A program made the position numbers and the translations under genes. From assembly GCF_030817275.1 (NCBI RefSeq), contig NZ_JAUSZD010000002.1, positions 248,001 to 312,000 on the forward strand: a stretch of DNA of 64,000 nucleotides, given 5' to 3'. This document shows positions 43,497 to 53,217 of the stretch, one piece after another. The DNA is from Paenibacillus sp. V4I7 (GTDB lineage Bacteria > Bacillota > Bacilli > Paenibacillales > NBRC-103111). The notes below the pieces were generated by a model. That model saw nothing but the letters and a program-made list of their open reading frames with translations, did no database searches and was not told the origin of the DNA. The stretch's first letter is position 1. Every line of letters starts with the position of its first letter.

Positions 43497-44438
43497 ATGG
43501 AACTGTTTGCCATTGTTGTAATGAATGCCGATGAGGCCTATGTACGTTCGCTAAGCGCTCAGATAGAACGTGAGCTGCAGCTTTTACATATCGCTGAAAG
43601 TGGAGTAACAGCCCCATTTGATCTACATGAAACACATGCTTATATTCGAATAGAAGTGAGGATGAACGAAAGAGAAATATCTTCCATTCACAAAGAAGTA
43701 AGGGAAGGACTAGCTGGCGTTTTGGCGGATCATATCATTGCAGAGAAAGAGTCGCTTATTTTGCGTGATTTGATTGTTAAAGAATTTAAATATGAAGCCA
43801 TTGATGATTTGGAAGCAATAGAAGGGTACTGCAAGCAGTCCATGTGTGTGGAGACGGTTATCGAGGAATTGCCAATTTTGAATGGCAGCTCAGCACGACT
43901 TCGCCGCAAACAAATGTTATCGGAACAGCTCATGCAATCTCTAGAGGAAACTCCTCGGCTAAGCTTGGATGGTTTTCTTAAATTTCGTTTACAGGATTAT
44001 ACCGAGGAGCTGCGAGAGATAGCTGAGTATGCCATTGATGAATTTATGATGGATCGCCAGTATCAGGAATTTATTTCTCTGTTGCAGTACTTTGTTTATA
44101 TTCAGGAAGCTAAGATCCCCGTTGCTCATCTTATACATAAAGGCGGGCATGAGTTTGTCATCCTGAATGATCAACTTGAACTCATCGACGCGAATGAATT
44201 TGATACAACTTTTAAGCTAGAAGTACTTGAGAAAGATATTAATTTCGAGGACATGATCGTTAGCACCCTCATTACGGTATCTCCAGCAAATATCTACATC
44301 CATACGCGAGATCCCGAATTAACGATCATCAAGACGATTAGACAAATATTTGAGGATCGAACAACAGTCTGCTCCTATTGCCGAACTTGTGACATCTTCT
44401 TGGGTGAAGCCAAGAAACAGGATCAACTATCCCCTTGA
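43497..44438 (+). CDS. ytxC: Putative sporulation protein YtxC
   Basis: A 313-residue protein of the YtxC family, recognised from RLSLDGFLKFRLQDYTEEL, AEYAIDEFMMDRQYQEFISLL and the C-terminal SPANIYIHTRDPE with CSYCRTCDIF. In B. subtilis ytxC also lies just upstream of thrS, so gene order supports the call. Its role in sporulation is not defined. GAAAGGAG lies seven bases before ATG 43497. A 13-codon frame (from 43480) with its own AGGAGG overlaps the start out of frame. Confidence 0.88.
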   Translation: MELFAIVVMNADEAYVRSLSAQIERELQLLHIAESGVTAPFDLHETHAYIRIEVRMNEREISSIHKEVREGLAGVLADHIIAEKESLILRDLIVKEFKYEAIDDLEAIEGYCKQSMCVETVIEELPILNGSSARLRRKQMLSEQLMQSLEETPRLSLDGFLKFRLQDYTEELREIAEYAIDEFMMDRQYQEFISLLQYFVYIQEAKIPVAHLIHKGGHEFVILNDQLELIDANEFDTTFKLEVLEKDINFEDMIVSTLITVSPANIYIHTRDPELTIIKTIRQIFEDRTTVCSYCRTCDIFLGEAKKQDQLSP

Positions 44439-44463
44439 CCTTGAGCGAAGAGGCAATTATAAT
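44435..44463 (+). promoter_or_regulatory. Sigma-A promoter of the thrS leader
   Basis: TTGACC (44435-44440) and TATAAT (44458-44463) are exactly 17 bases apart. The -35 overlaps the ytxC stop codon. Confidence 0.8.
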
Positions 44464-44474
44464 AGTGATCGAAG

Positions 44475-44752
44475 GCGTTAATATCAAAGACATGAACTTT
44501 CTGCAAGAACTGCTCAGAGAGAGGAGACTAGGCTGCAATCTCCTTCAGCTATTCAGATCGTTTACCCCTTTGTAGCCGTATTGTGGAATTCGACCTGACT
44601 TGCAGGATCGTTAGTATACAATACCGGAGTCATTCCCGTTACCGAATGCTGATGAGGATTCGCCTTACCCCTTTGGGCATGCAGCGAATCGAACTAGGGT
44701 GGAACCACGAGCTGAGCGCACTCGTCCCTTTTGGGATGCAGTGTGCTTTTTT
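44475..44752 (+). ncRNA. T-box leader of thrS
   Basis: The T-box AGGGTGGAACCACG is at 44696-44709. The terminator arms AGCGCAC (44715-44721) and GTGTGCT (44741-44747) are followed by TTTTTT. Two ACC (Thr) codons in the stem I region (GACCTG near 44597 and TACCGG near 44623) are specifier candidates; I cannot choose. Uncharged tRNA-Thr would allow read-through into thrS. Confidence 0.9.
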
Positions 44753-44771
44753 GCGTTCAAAAAATGTACCA

Positions 44772-44919
44772 AAAGCGGAGAGACTTTGAGCCTACGCTCA
44801 AAGATCCCAAAGCGGAGAGACTTTGAGCCTACGCTCAAAGATCCCAAAGCGGAGAGACTTTGAGCCTACGCTCAAAGATCCCAAAGCGGAGAGACTTTGA
44901 GCCTACGCTCAAAGATCCC
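44772..44919 (+). repeat. Four perfect 37-bp tandem hairpin repeats in the thrS leader
   Basis: Four identical 37-bp units run from 44772-44808, 44809-44845, 44846-44882 and 44883-44919, without any spacer or mismatch. Each unit starts AAAGCGGAGAGA, contains CTTTGAGC-CTAC-GCTCAAAG (an 8-bp stem with a 4-base loop) and ends in ATCCC. They sit between the T-box terminator and the thrS ribosome binding site, so the mRNA would carry four equal hairpins in a row. Only here in this window. Confidence 0.97.
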
Positions 44920-44938
44920 TATATTAGGAGGAACAAAA

Positions 44939-46873
44939 ATGGTTGTACAAGTGAAATTACCAGATGGCGCGGTTAGAGAGTACGCAGTTGGAACGACCAT
45001 TGAACAAGTGGCGGAATCCATTTCATCCGGACTGAAGAAAAATGCGATTGGCGGCAAAGTTAACGGGAAATCCGTGGATCTGTCGTTCTCATTGGAAAAT
45101 GATGCAGACGTAGAGATTCTAACGCTCGATAGTGAAGCGGGATTAGAGATGTATCGTCACAGCACAGCGCATCTGATGGCTCAGGCGATTAAACGTATTT
45201 ATGGTGAAAAAGCGGTTAAATTAGGAATTGGACCTGTGATTGAAGACGGATTTTACTATGATATCGATTTGGAAACACCGCTTAATCCTGAAGATTTGGT
45301 GAAAATCGAGAAGGAAATGGAGCGTATTTCCGGTGAGAACCTAGCGATTACTCGCCGCGTTGTTTCTCGTGAGGAAGCGATTCGCATTTTCACTGAAATG
45401 GAAGATCCGTTTAAGCTGGAATTGATTCGTGATCTGCCGGAAGATTCGGTACTTACCATCTATGACCAAGGTGAATTTTTTGATTTATGCCGCGGACCGC
45501 ATCTTCCATCAACTGGACGAATCAAAGCATTTAAATTATTGAGCGTTGCTGGTGCTTACTGGCGTGGAGATGCGAAGAACAAAATGCTGCAACGTATTTA
45601 CGGCACTGCTTTCCCTAAGAAAGCGCAGCTGGATGAGCATTTGCATCTTTTGGAAGAGGCGAAGAAACGTGATCACCGTAAGCTGGGCAGAGAGCTTAAA
45701 ATGTTTGCTTTTTCACGTGAGGTTGGGCAAGGGTTACCACTTTGGCTGCCGAATGGCGCTAAATTAAGACGTACAATGGAGCGTTATATTGTCGATCTAG
45801 AAGAGCGTCTGGGTTACCAACACGTGTATACACCTGTTCTGGCTAATGTTGATTTGTACAAAACATCCGGTCACTGGGAGCATTACAGCGAGGATATGTT
45901 TCCGAAAATGGTGATGGACAATGAGGAACTTGTCCTACGTCCAATGAACTGTCCACATCACATGATGGTTTATAAAAGCGATATGCGCAGCTACCGTGAT
46001 CTGCCAATTCGGATTGCTGAGCTTGGCACCATGCACCGTTATGAAATGTCAGGAGCTTTAACCGGTCTACACCGTGTTCGTGCCATGACCCTGAATGACG
46101 CTCATATTTTCTGTCGTTTGGATCAAATTAAAGAAGAGTTCTCCCGCGTTGTGAACTTGATTCGTCAGGTTTATGCGGATTTCGGAATTACAGACTACCG
46201 TTTCCGTCTTTCCTATAGGGATCCTAAGGATACAGAAAAATATTTCCAAGATGATCAAATGTGGGAAACTTCTCAACGCATGCTGCGTGAGGTTGTTGAA
46301 GAATTAGGACTTCCTTTTTTCGAGGCTGAAGGTGAAGCTGCCTTCTATGGTCCTAAACTTGACGTTCAAATCAAAACAGCACTCAAGAAAGAAGAAACAC
46401 TTTCAACAGCTCAAATTGATTTCTTGCTCCCCGAACGCTTCCAGCTTGAATACACAGGTGAAGATGGTCAGAAACATCGCCCGGTGGTTATTCACAGAGG
46501 GATTATCAGTACTATGGAGCGTATGACAGCCTTCTTGCTTGAGAACTTTGCAGGTGCGCTGCCAACTTGGTTAATGCCGATTCAAGCGAAAGTCATTCCG
46601 GTATCTCCGGCATTCGAAGAATTCTCGAATCACGTGACTGAGCGTCTACGGGAAGCTGGTATTCGTGTTGAGGCAGATAATCGTAATGAGAAGCTGGGTT
46701 ATAAGATTAGAGAAGCGCAGCTGGAGAAGATTCCTTATATGCTAGTCGTCGGTGAAAACGAAGTGAAGAGCGAAAGCTTATCTATTCGAAAACGTGGTCA
46801 AGGGGATCTTGGAACCCATCCGATTGAACAAGTGATTGGCATGATTAACGAGGAAATTAGCAAGAAACTTTAA
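44939..46873 (+). CDS. thrS: Threonyl-tRNA synthetase
   Basis: A 644-residue class II synthetase. Domains in order: TGS (about 1-62), the editing domain with [17 protein letters not shown] motif (here [15 protein letters not shown]), the class II core with zinc site ([10 protein letters not shown], and later HIFCR and VIHRG), and the anticodon-binding domain (about 540-640). It charges tRNA-Thr and removes misplaced Ser. ATG 44939 follows TAGGAGGA. An upstream start at 44897 would fall inside the repeats. Controlled by the T-box leader. Confidence 0.96.
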   Translation: MVVQVKLPDGAVREYAVGTTIEQVAESISSGLKKNAIGGKVNGKSVDLSFSLENDADVEILTLDSEAGLEMYRHSTAHLMAQAIKRIYGEKAVKLGIGPVIEDGFYYDIDLETPLNPEDLVKIEKEMERISGENLAITRRVVSREEAIRIFTEMEDPFKLELIRDLPEDSVLTIYDQGEFFDLCRGPHLPSTGRIKAFKLLSVAGAYWRGDAKNKMLQRIYGTAFPKKAQLDEHLHLLEEAKKRDHRKLGRELKMFAFSREVGQGLPLWLPNGAKLRRTMERYIVDLEERLGYQHVYTPVLANVDLYKTSGHWEHYSEDMFPKMVMDNEELVLRPMNCPHHMMVYKSDMRSYRDLPIRIAELGTMHRYEMSGALTGLHRVRAMTLNDAHIFCRLDQIKEEFSRVVNLIRQVYADFGITDYRFRLSYRDPKDTEKYFQDDQMWETSQRMLREVVEELGLPFFEAEGEAAFYGPKLDVQIKTALKKEETLSTAQIDFLLPERFQLEYTGEDGQKHRPVVIHRGIISTMERMTAFLLENFAGALPTWLMPIQAKVIPVSPAFEEFSNHVTERLREAGIRVEADNRNEKLGYKIREAQLEKIPYMLVVGENEVKSESLSIRKRGQGDLGTHPIEQVIGMINEEISKKL

Positions 46874-46891
46874 GCACCACACCTATAAATG

Positions 46892-48670
46892 AAGAGGGTG
46901 TCCCAAAAGCCATGATAGTCTTGGTGTGTAGGACACTCAAGATCGTTAGAAAAAGTGAATATTTGAATGAAAAAGGAGCTAAGCGGCTTGTACGTGCTTA
47001 GCTCCTTTATTTTTAGCGTCCATCGCTGCTTTCTTCAGCAAGTTATGGGCAAGCGAAAGCCACCCGACCTCTAGACTTACTTTGGGTAAGCCTCGAAGCA
47101 GGAATCTTTTGAATCCGCGGTTGTTCTTGATGTCACCAAACACAGGCTCTGGCTCAATCATACGCCGTACTGCTAGCGCGTAACCTTCTTCGCTACGGAG
47201 TTTGTTGCGCGCTTGGTTCTTTAATCGCAAGTAGTTCATGCTTACTTTAACTTCGCGATTACCTTGGGCTTTCGTACACTGTGGTTTCAGCGGGCAACCT
47301 TCACAGCTTGCACTCCGGTAATGGCGGTACTCGATTTCATATCCACTCTCCGTTTTCTCTTTGCTTGCTCTGCGGAAAATGAGGGGTTGTCCTGCCGCAC
47401 ATGTCCACGTATCTTGTTCTTCGTCATAGGTCCAGTTGTCGATTTTACTAATATCCTTTTGCCACGCTTTGTTTTTCTCACGGTAATAGGTGCTATATTT
47501 GACGATGGCTTCGACTTCATTTTGCTCTAAATAGTCGTAGTTCTCTTCGCCGCCATACCCCGCATCAGCGATGATCGTGCTCGGCAGCTTGCCTAGTTGC
47601 GATTTTACTTTTTCAAGATGAGGGATGAGGCAGCGTGTATCGGTAGGCCGTTGGTGTACGCTGTAGCCGAGGATAAATTGATTTTCAGTGCCGATCTGTA
47701 CATTGTAACCCGGCTTAAGTTGGCCGTTTCGCATATGATCTTCTTTCATCCGCATGAACGTAGCATCTTTGTCGGTCTTACTGTAGCTATTCCGACTCCC
47801 TAAAATTTCTTCATGTGTTTCATACTTTTGAAGTCGAGGAAGAAGATCTTTTCGAAGTGTGCGCACGGCTTTCTTTAGCGACTTGTCCTTCGGGTTTTCC
47901 TGCAGTCTTTCTTCCAATTGTTTGACAGCGATCTCTAATTTTTCACTTGTGATCTCAGACGCTCCGCCCAGTTCGCTTAGGTCTTGGCCAACATGCATCT
48001 GCTCTTCTTGCTTCTCAGCTTCTTCGATCGTGGCAAACAGCGTCTGCACTTTCTCCTGAAGCTTGGCCTTATGCTTCACAACCGCTTTACCCCAAACAAA
48101 GGTATACCGATTGGCATTCGCTTCAATTTTAGTACCGTCAACAAAATAGTGCTCTAGTTGAACGTACTTCTCGTCGGCCAAAAATTGAAGAACCGCGGTA
48201 AATACGGTCTCCAGCAGGGCTTTCATCCGTTCAGAACGAAAACGGTTAATGGTGCGGAAGTCGGGTCGTTGTCTGCCTGCAATCCACATGAACATGACGT
48301 TTTCGCGGACAGCCTTGGCGATCTGTCGGGAGGAGTAAATACGCTGGGTGTAGGCATAAATGATCACTTTTGTTAGCATCTTAGGGTGATAGCTATCTCT
48401 TCCGCCTCCAGGGTAAGCTGCGTCGAAAATGACGTCATCCAGTTGATTCACGGCGGCGTTTACAATGCGAACGAGGTGATTTTGAGGAATATCTTCCTCC
48501 AAGTCCATTGGCAGGCAAAGTTGATCCATGGTATATTGAATGTACAAAGAAACCGTCTCCTTTTGTAAGTGGTTGGGTGGTACCTCCATTTTACCAAAGA
48601 ACGGTTTCTTTTTGTTTACAAAATGAGAGGATGCCCCTCAGTCATTTTATGACTTTTGGGACACCCTCTT
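46892..48670 (-). mobile_element. Insertion sequence, IS1182 type
   Basis: An element of about 1.78 kb bounded by perfect 18-bp inverted repeats: AAGAGGGTGTCCCAAAAG at 46892-46909 and its complement at 48653-48670. After one mismatch the repeats continue with CAT. It holds one transposase gene on the minus strand and lies just after thrS. No clear target duplication is visible; the flanks are AT-rich (AATGA on the left, TTTTT on the right). The intact frame and perfect repeats suggest a recent, possibly active insertion. Confidence 0.9.
46979..48589 (-). CDS. IS1182-family transposase
   Basis: A 536-residue DDE transposase. N-terminal MLTKVIIYAYTQRIYSSRQIAKAV and WIAGRQRPDFRTINRFR are typical of IS1182/DUF772. 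The catalytic core begins near HYFVDGTKIEANANRYTFVW (first Asp), continues with IIADAGYGGEENYDYL (second Asp), and ends with EPEPVFGDIKNNRGFKRF (Glu). A zinc-finger-like cysteine group (CEGCPLKPQC) lies before the last motif. The frame is intact. ATG 48589 has no clear ribosome binding site; a start a few codons later behind AAAGGAG is possible. Confidence 0.92.
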   Translation of the reverse strand: MEVPPNHLQKETVSLYIQYTMDQLCLPMDLEEDIPQNHLVRIVNAAVNQLDDVIFDAAYPGGGRDSYHPKMLTKVIIYAYTQRIYSSRQIAKAVRENVMFMWIAGRQRPDFRTINRFRSERMKALLETVFTAVLQFLADEKYVQLEHYFVDGTKIEANANRYTFVWGKAVVKHKAKLQEKVQTLFATIEEAEKQEEQMHVGQDLSELGGASEITSEKLEIAVKQLEERLQENPKDKSLKKAVRTLRKDLLPRLQKYETHEEILGSRNSYSKTDKDATFMRMKEDHMRNGQLKPGYNVQIGTENQFILGYSVHQRPTDTRCLIPHLEKVKSQLGKLPSTIIADAGYGGEENYDYLEQNEVEAIVKYSTYYREKNKAWQKDISKIDNWTYDEEQDTWTCAAGQPLIFRRASKEKTESGYEIEYRHYRSASCEGCPLKPQCTKAQGNREVKVSMNYLRLKNQARNKLRSEEGYALAVRRMIEPEPVFGDIKNNRGFKRFLLRGLPKVSLEVGWLSLAHNLLKKAAMDAKNKGAKHVQAA

Positions 48671-48811
48671 TTTTTGTTTGGAAATTCAGTTTAATGGGTA
48701 TGTATAGGGGAGCGTGATTAGGACACCTTAAACAGTGAGTCTGCATCCGGATGTTTAAAGGTGGTAGGTATTGGACAACCTGCAATAGTAGGGGAGGTAT
48801 TAAAAATAGTA

Positions 48812-49466
48812 ATGTTAACCAATTTTTTGGCTCAGTCTAAATGGTTTAGTGCGTCGATCATCGTTGTTCTGATGGCACTTTTCGGACAAGAGACGACGGG
48901 CAAAAGCGACCAAAGTTACACGACGGCAAACTCCGTCACCCATATACAAGATCAGCAGCAAAAGGTTATTCCGGACAAAACGACGCCTGCTTCACGGCCG
49001 GGTAGCGCAAGAAAACCTGCAACAAATCAATTATCGTTATGTTCCGAAGTTAGACTCAGATTTGTCCAAGCTCAAGGCAGTCGAAGTGACAGCCACCGGT
49101 TATTTTGCAGGTAAGGAATCAACAGGGAAAAATCCGGATCATCCTGAGTATGGGATCACGTATTCGGGAATTAAAGTAAAGCGGGATGATAAGTCCTTAT
49201 CAACGATCGCAGCAGACACGAACGTTTTTCCGCTAGGCACTGTCTTGTTTATTCCCGGTTATGGGTATGGTGTTGTTGCAGATACAGGCAGCGCAATTAA
49301 AGGAAAGAAAATTGATCTGTATTTCGACACAAAGGATCAGGTTTATAAAGAATGGGGCAAGAAGACGGTTAAAGTATTTATCGTCAAAGAAGGGCATGGG
49401 AAAGTGACCGAACTCATCTGGAATCAGCTAAAGGATGAGATTATCGCACCAACCAAAGCACTATGA
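48812..49466 (+). pseudogene. Frameshifted 3D-domain (YuiC-like) secreted protein
   Basis: The first frame, from ATG 48812, gives an N-terminal membrane anchor ([14 protein letters not shown]) and a Ser/Thr/Gln-rich stalk. The second frame, joined by a +1 shift between about 48960 and 49031, gives [25 protein letters not shown] and the 3D domain with its Asp motifs ([18 protein letters not shown]). Together they form a normal YuiC/stationary-phase-survival type protein, a lytic-transglycosylase-like double-psi barrel. Either the gene is broken or one base is misread; the A-run in AGAAAACC is a likely spot. It lies 140 bases from the IS. Confidence 0.72.
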
Positions 49467-49552
49467 CAAGAATCAGCTTTTTACTAAGCCGAACATTTCC
49501 ATCATAAATTCTCCTGTTTGGGAAATTCTATACTTACAGGAGGTGATTGAAC

Positions 49553-49681
49553 ATGGCTAAGAACAAGAATAACAAGAATAAAAATTTGAGCGCTAATGTT
49601 GCTCAAGATGTAGAATTTGCTGCGGAAACATCAGTAGCGAACAATCAGCAACAAACGAATACACAAAACCAAAATAAATAA
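49553..49681 (+). CDS. Small Asn/Gln-rich protein, gamma-type SASP (SspE)-like
   Basis: A 42-residue protein: a Lys/Asn-rich start, VEFAAET in the middle, and an Asn/Gln-rich tail. VEFAAET resembles TEFASET, the protease-cleaved repeat core of gamma-type small acid-soluble spore proteins (SspE), present here once. The ribosome binding site AGGAGGTGAT is a full match to 16S rRNA, implying high expression. It would serve as amino acid store in the spore. A terminator follows. Confidence 0.6.
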   Translation: MAKNKNNKNKNLSANVAQDVEFAAETSVANNQQQTNTQNQNK

Positions 49682-49714
49682 TGCAATATCAATAAGCTGA
49701 AAAAGCGATAGAAG

Positions 49715-49746
49715 AGCAGAGATCTGAAAAGGTCTCTGCTTTTTTA
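49715..49746 (+). terminator. Terminator after the SASP-like gene
   Basis: AGCAGAGA (49715-49722) pairs with TCTCTGCT (49733-49740), extended by two pairs inward, followed by a T-run. Confidence 0.88.
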
Positions 49747-49829
49747 TTTCTTTTCAACTTCTCCTATTTTCGATATAATGTAACAAAAACTAACATTTAG
49801 GTTCCTTTTGGGAGGAGTTCCAATTTCTT

Positions 49830-51353
49830 ATGCGCGTAGAAATGAAACACAAAGCTGGGTTTTATGCTCTTATTCTCATTGGTATTACGGTAAGTATATT
49901 CGCGCTATTTACTTCCTCTAGATGGTTTGCGGCTGCAAGTTTGGCTGTTTTTTTGTTTATAGGTATTATTGCTTGGCTTAGTACAAGATCATCAAGGTCA
50001 TCTAATAGCCACGATAATAAGGGACAACAAGAGCAATTCCGAACATTTATACAAGAATCTCAGGTGGTAGCGGATAGATTAGCAGCCGCTGTTGAGGAAG
50101 TCAATCGTTCGATCGGACATCTTTTGCAAATAGCTGATGCTTCGATTCAAGGAGAAGAGGATCTGAAGATTCGAAGTAATCAAGCCGTTGGACAGCTGCA
50201 AGAAGCATTCGCTGCGATTCAGCAGGTAGCAGCTGCAGCCGACCAAATTCTAGATTCATCCTTACATATGCATCGAGAGAGTGAGCAAACCAAAGATACG
50301 GTGGTCGATGTATGCCGGTCACTGAATGCCACAGATGAAGTCATGAATGATCTACATATTAATAATGATACCATGCAGAAGAAGATTCAGGATTTGACAG
50401 GACATACTTCTAAGATTGAAGAAATCAATACATTTATTGCGGAAGTAGTGTCTCAAACCTCGCTGCTCGCGCTTAATGCATCCATTGAAGCAGCCAGAGC
50501 GGGTGAGCATGGACGGGGCTTTTCTGTCGTCGCACAGGAAATTAAGAAGCTGGCCACACAAAGTCATGAAGCGGTTACGAAATCTTCCGAACTATTGGCA
50601 TCTATCGAGAGCGGTGTTTCACAAGTTGTGACAGCGGTTGCTGAGGAAAAGGCATCTGTCGCGCATGGGATTGCTGAGATGAAAATAATAAAAGATAAGA
50701 TCGATACGATCTTCGCGTTGATTCTGAATGTCAATAATCTTGTATCGAGTACAACAAGCTCCACTCAACATCAGTCTTCGCTTGTCTCAGGTACAAGAAC
50801 TCTACTTGGCCAAGTTGTTGATTTGATGAATGAGACGATGTCTAGTGTGGAGATTACCTTGGATCAACTGACAAAGCAGCGCCATGAAGTATCGATGCTG
50901 CAGCATATCAACCAAAATTTAGATCGTTCCTCTAAGGAACTATTACAGGCGATACAAGCAGTAGGTATGCAAAATAAAGAAGGAACGATTCATGTAAATA
51001 TTCAAGAAATGAAGCAAGTACTTAGCTCACTTGTACAAATACCTGACATAACTTCATTGCTTGATGGTAAGCATGCTTCTCATTTAGGTGCTGTTTTGCA
51101 GAAAACGGCCGGGATTGAAGCCATCTGGTCTAACCGCGCGGATGGAACTTTCATCTATTCGATGCCTGAAGCAGGTCTAGTTAATGCAAAGGGCAGAGAG
51201 TGGTGGAAGCGTGCGATGGGGGGAGAACTCTTCGTTTCTCCGGAATACGTGTCAGCTATTACCAAAAAACCATGTATCACGATGTCAAAAGCGATAATAG
51301 ATGACACGGGAACCCCTGTTGGTGTTGTAGGAATCGATTTAATATTGAAATAA
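49830..51353 (+). CDS. Methyl-accepting chemotaxis protein with C-terminal sensor domain
   Basis: A 507-residue chemoreceptor. Two N-terminal membrane helices (about residues 8-30 and 33-50) are almost joined, leaving no outside sensor loop. The MCP signalling domain follows, with its conserved tip [24 protein letters not shown] (core [12 protein letters not shown]) near residues 205-235. After it, residues about 390-507 resemble a Cache/PDC or PAS sensor ([34 protein letters not shown]). The sensor is thus cytoplasmic and behind the signalling domain. GGGAGGAG lies 12 bases before ATG, slightly far. Confidence 0.85.
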   Translation: MRVEMKHKAGFYALILIGITVSIFALFTSSRWFAAASLAVFLFIGIIAWLSTRSSRSSNSHDNKGQQEQFRTFIQESQVVADRLAAAVEEVNRSIGHLLQIADASIQGEEDLKIRSNQAVGQLQEAFAAIQQVAAAADQILDSSLHMHRESEQTKDTVVDVCRSLNATDEVMNDLHINNDTMQKKIQDLTGHTSKIEEINTFIAEVVSQTSLLALNASIEAARAGEHGRGFSVVAQEIKKLATQSHEAVTKSSELLASIESGVSQVVTAVAEEKASVAHGIAEMKIIKDKIDTIFALILNVNNLVSSTTSSTQHQSSLVSGTRTLLGQVVDLMNETMSSVEITLDQLTKQRHEVSMLQHINQNLDRSSKELLQAIQAVGMQNKEGTIHVNIQEMKQVLSSLVQIPDITSLLDGKHASHLGAVLQKTAGIEAIWSNRADGTFIYSMPEAGLVNAKGREWWKRAMGGELFVSPEYVSAITKKPCITMSKAIIDDTGTPVGVVGIDLILK

Positions 51354-51431
51354 AGGTTCTCAAATCGTTTATTTTGGTGTAAAATAAGATTACTGTGATA
51401 AATCTTGACATGGGGAGATAGGTGAGCGATC

Positions 51432-51809
51432 ATGCTGAATGCTTTGCGATTGGACGGAAAACCTCAAAAAACACCAAGGAAAGCTGCAGAGGTACTTCCT
51501 TTCTTGGAAGCTTACATTGTCCGCAAGGAACAGCAGGTCCTGGATATTGAGCAGGTAGTAGAGCGCTACGAAATCAAAAGAATGAAAGAAGAGCGCGCTT
51601 ATCAGACGATGTCATCATTTCGCCGCATGTTTTCTGGTAAGAAACCTGACCATCATCTTGCTGTCGAATATATCCACTATGTGAAGAAGCCCATGGAGCA
51701 AGTTAGGAAGCTTCGAGCTGAAATTGCCCATGCGAGACAAATTATGAATGAATCCAAACCAGGTGATGAGATCTCAGTACCGGATGAGATTGAAGAGCTG
51801 CTTTCTTAA
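51432..51809 (+). CDS. Conserved coiled-coil protein of unknown function
   Basis: A 125-residue highly charged helical protein (FLEAYIVRKEQQVLDIEQVVERY, YIHYVKKPMEQVRKLRAEI). I do not recognise a family. AGGTGAG precedes the ATG. It lies 78 bases after the chemoreceptor gene on the same strand and may be co-transcribed with it. A shared bidirectional terminator follows. Confidence 0.6.
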   Translation: MLNALRLDGKPQKTPRKAAEVLPFLEAYIVRKEQQVLDIEQVVERYEIKRMKEERAYQTMSSFRRMFSGKKPDHHLAVEYIHYVKKPMEQVRKLRAEIAHARQIMNESKPGDEISVPDEIEELLS

Positions 51810-51816
51810 TACAAAC

Positions 51817-51845
51817 AAAAAACCTTCCAATTTGGAAGGTTTTTA
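51817..51845. terminator. Bidirectional terminator between the coiled-coil gene and amt
   Basis: CCTTCC and GGAAGG pair around AATTT, flanked by AAAAA and TTTTT, so it serves both convergent genes. Confidence 0.85.
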
Positions 51846-51851
51846 TTGTTC

Positions 51852-53141
51852 TCATTGACCTTTCTTTAGTTGTTCTAAGTCCAGAAATCCATCCTCTTGG
51901 CTGTAAGCCGGAACACCATGGATACCGACATCCAATCCGACTAATTCCTCATCTCTACTAACTCGCAATGGAACGATAAGTTGAATTAGCTTCATACAAC
52001 CCCATGTAATGACGAATCCCCATATACAAATCGTAACAAGACCTAATGCTTGAACACCTAGTAGGCTGAAGCCCCCGCCATAGAACAAACCAGCAGTACC
52101 TTCCCGAATGGCATCAGGCTGAGCAAATAATCCTACAGCGAGAGTCCCGATGCTACCGCTGATACCATGAACAGGAAAAGCACCGACTGGATCATCAATC
52201 CGCCTAGCTTCTAGCATTTCTGTTGCATAAACCATTGCGATCCCGCAAATTGCACCGATGAAAATGGCCGCAGCATCACTAACGAAAGCACAGCCTGCGG
52301 TAATGCCAACGAGTCCTGCAAGAGCGCCGTTGATGACCATAGGGGGATCCGCTTTGCGGTAACGCATCATGGTGAATAGAATGCACGTTGCGCTGCCCGC
52401 TGCTGCTGCAAGCATGGTCGTTACTGCAATGTGGCCGATCGAAGTATTGGTGGCACTTAGCGTGCTTCCTGAGTTAAAGCCAAACCAACCGAACCAAAGG
52501 ATAAATGCGCCTACGGAGGCAAGCGGCAAATTGGATGGTGGGACAATATTAGCCGTACCGTCAGCGGAAAATTTGCCAATCCGTGGACCAATGATCATCG
52601 CTGCGGCAAGGGCGGAGAATCCGCCAAGTGCGTGAATGACGGCAGAACCTGCGAAATCAACCATGCCTAGCTTGCCAAGCCATCCATTGACAGCCCAAAC
52701 CCAGTGGCCAGCAATGGGGTAGATTAAACCAGTCATTGCGATGGTGTATAGAATGTAAGCGCGGAAGTTGATGCGTTCAGCTACAGCCCCAGATACGATC
52801 GAGATCACAGCGATAACAAAGGCACACTGGAATAGCCAATAAGTCTCATGTGAGATATTTAAAACGATATGTGTTAAATCTCCTCCCATGAAGAAGCCGG
52901 TGGTGCCAATCAAACCAGATACATCTTTACCGTACATAAGGGCAAAGCCGAAGAAGTAAAAAATAAGTGCTCCGAAAGCGATATCAACAAACACTTTCAT
53001 AATGATACTTACCGCATTTTTTTGTCTGACGAAACCTGCCTCCAATAAAGCGAAGCCGCCTTCCATCAATAGAATCATGGCAGCTGTCAGAACCACCCAT
53101 ATGGTATCTAGGCCGCTAGAAAGCTGTTGGATTTCATCCAT
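51852..53141 (-). CDS. amt: Ammonium transporter, Amt family
   Basis: A 429-residue, 11-helix ammonium channel. Family blocks are DTIWVVLTAAMILLMEGGFALLEAG (core MEGGFALLEAG), AGSAVIHALGGFSALAAA with the first pore His, and FILWFGWFGFNSGS. The second pore His appears in FPVHGISG. The C-terminal tail DVGIHGVPAY is the GlnK-contact region. ATG 53141 is seven bases after AAGGAGAG; TTG 53147 is too close. No glnK/glnB follows, unlike many amt operons. A sigma-A promoter and GlnR/TnrA-type box lie upstream. Confidence 0.94.
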   Translation of the reverse strand: MDEIQQLSSGLDTIWVVLTAAMILLMEGGFALLEAGFVRQKNAVSIIMKVFVDIAFGALIFYFFGFALMYGKDVSGLIGTTGFFMGGDLTHIVLNISHETYWLFQCAFVIAVISIVSGAVAERINFRAYILYTIAMTGLIYPIAGHWVWAVNGWLGKLGMVDFAGSAVIHALGGFSALAAAMIIGPRIGKFSADGTANIVPPSNLPLASVGAFILWFGWFGFNSGSTLSATNTSIGHIAVTTMLAAAAGSATCILFTMMRYRKADPPMVINGALAGLVGITAGCAFVSDAAAIFIGAICGIAMVYATEMLEARRIDDPVGAFPVHGISGSIGTLAVGLFAQPDAIREGTAGLFYGGGFSLLGVQALGLVTICIWGFVITWGCMKLIQLIVPLRVSRDEELVGLDVGIHGVPAYSQEDGFLDLEQLKKGQ

Positions 53142-53180
53142 AATCAATCTCTCCTTATGTTTGAGGAATTCTTTGCACCA

Positions 53181-53210
53181 ATTATACGGTTCTGATGATA
53201 ATTATGTCAA
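53181..53210 (-). promoter_or_regulatory. Promoter of amt
   Basis: On the minus strand TTGACA (53205-53210) and TATAAT (53181-53186) are both perfect, 18 bases apart. Confidence 0.75.
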
Positions 53211-53217
53211 CGATATA

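Noticed and set aside
44583..44789. Small frame in the thrS leader
   Set aside because: It lies inside the T-box structure and terminator and has no ribosome binding site.
44772..44919. CRISPR array
   Set aside because: The 37-bp units touch each other with no spacers, lie inside a T-box leader, and no cas genes are present.
46885..48680. Target-site duplication of the IS
   Set aside because: The flanks differ; only AT-rich bases that could belong to the repeats are shared.
48723..48764. c-di-AMP (ydaO) riboswitch before the 3D-domain gene
   Set aside because: Only a single imperfect CACCTTAAACA/TGTTTAAAGGTG hairpin is seen, without the ydaO core motifs.
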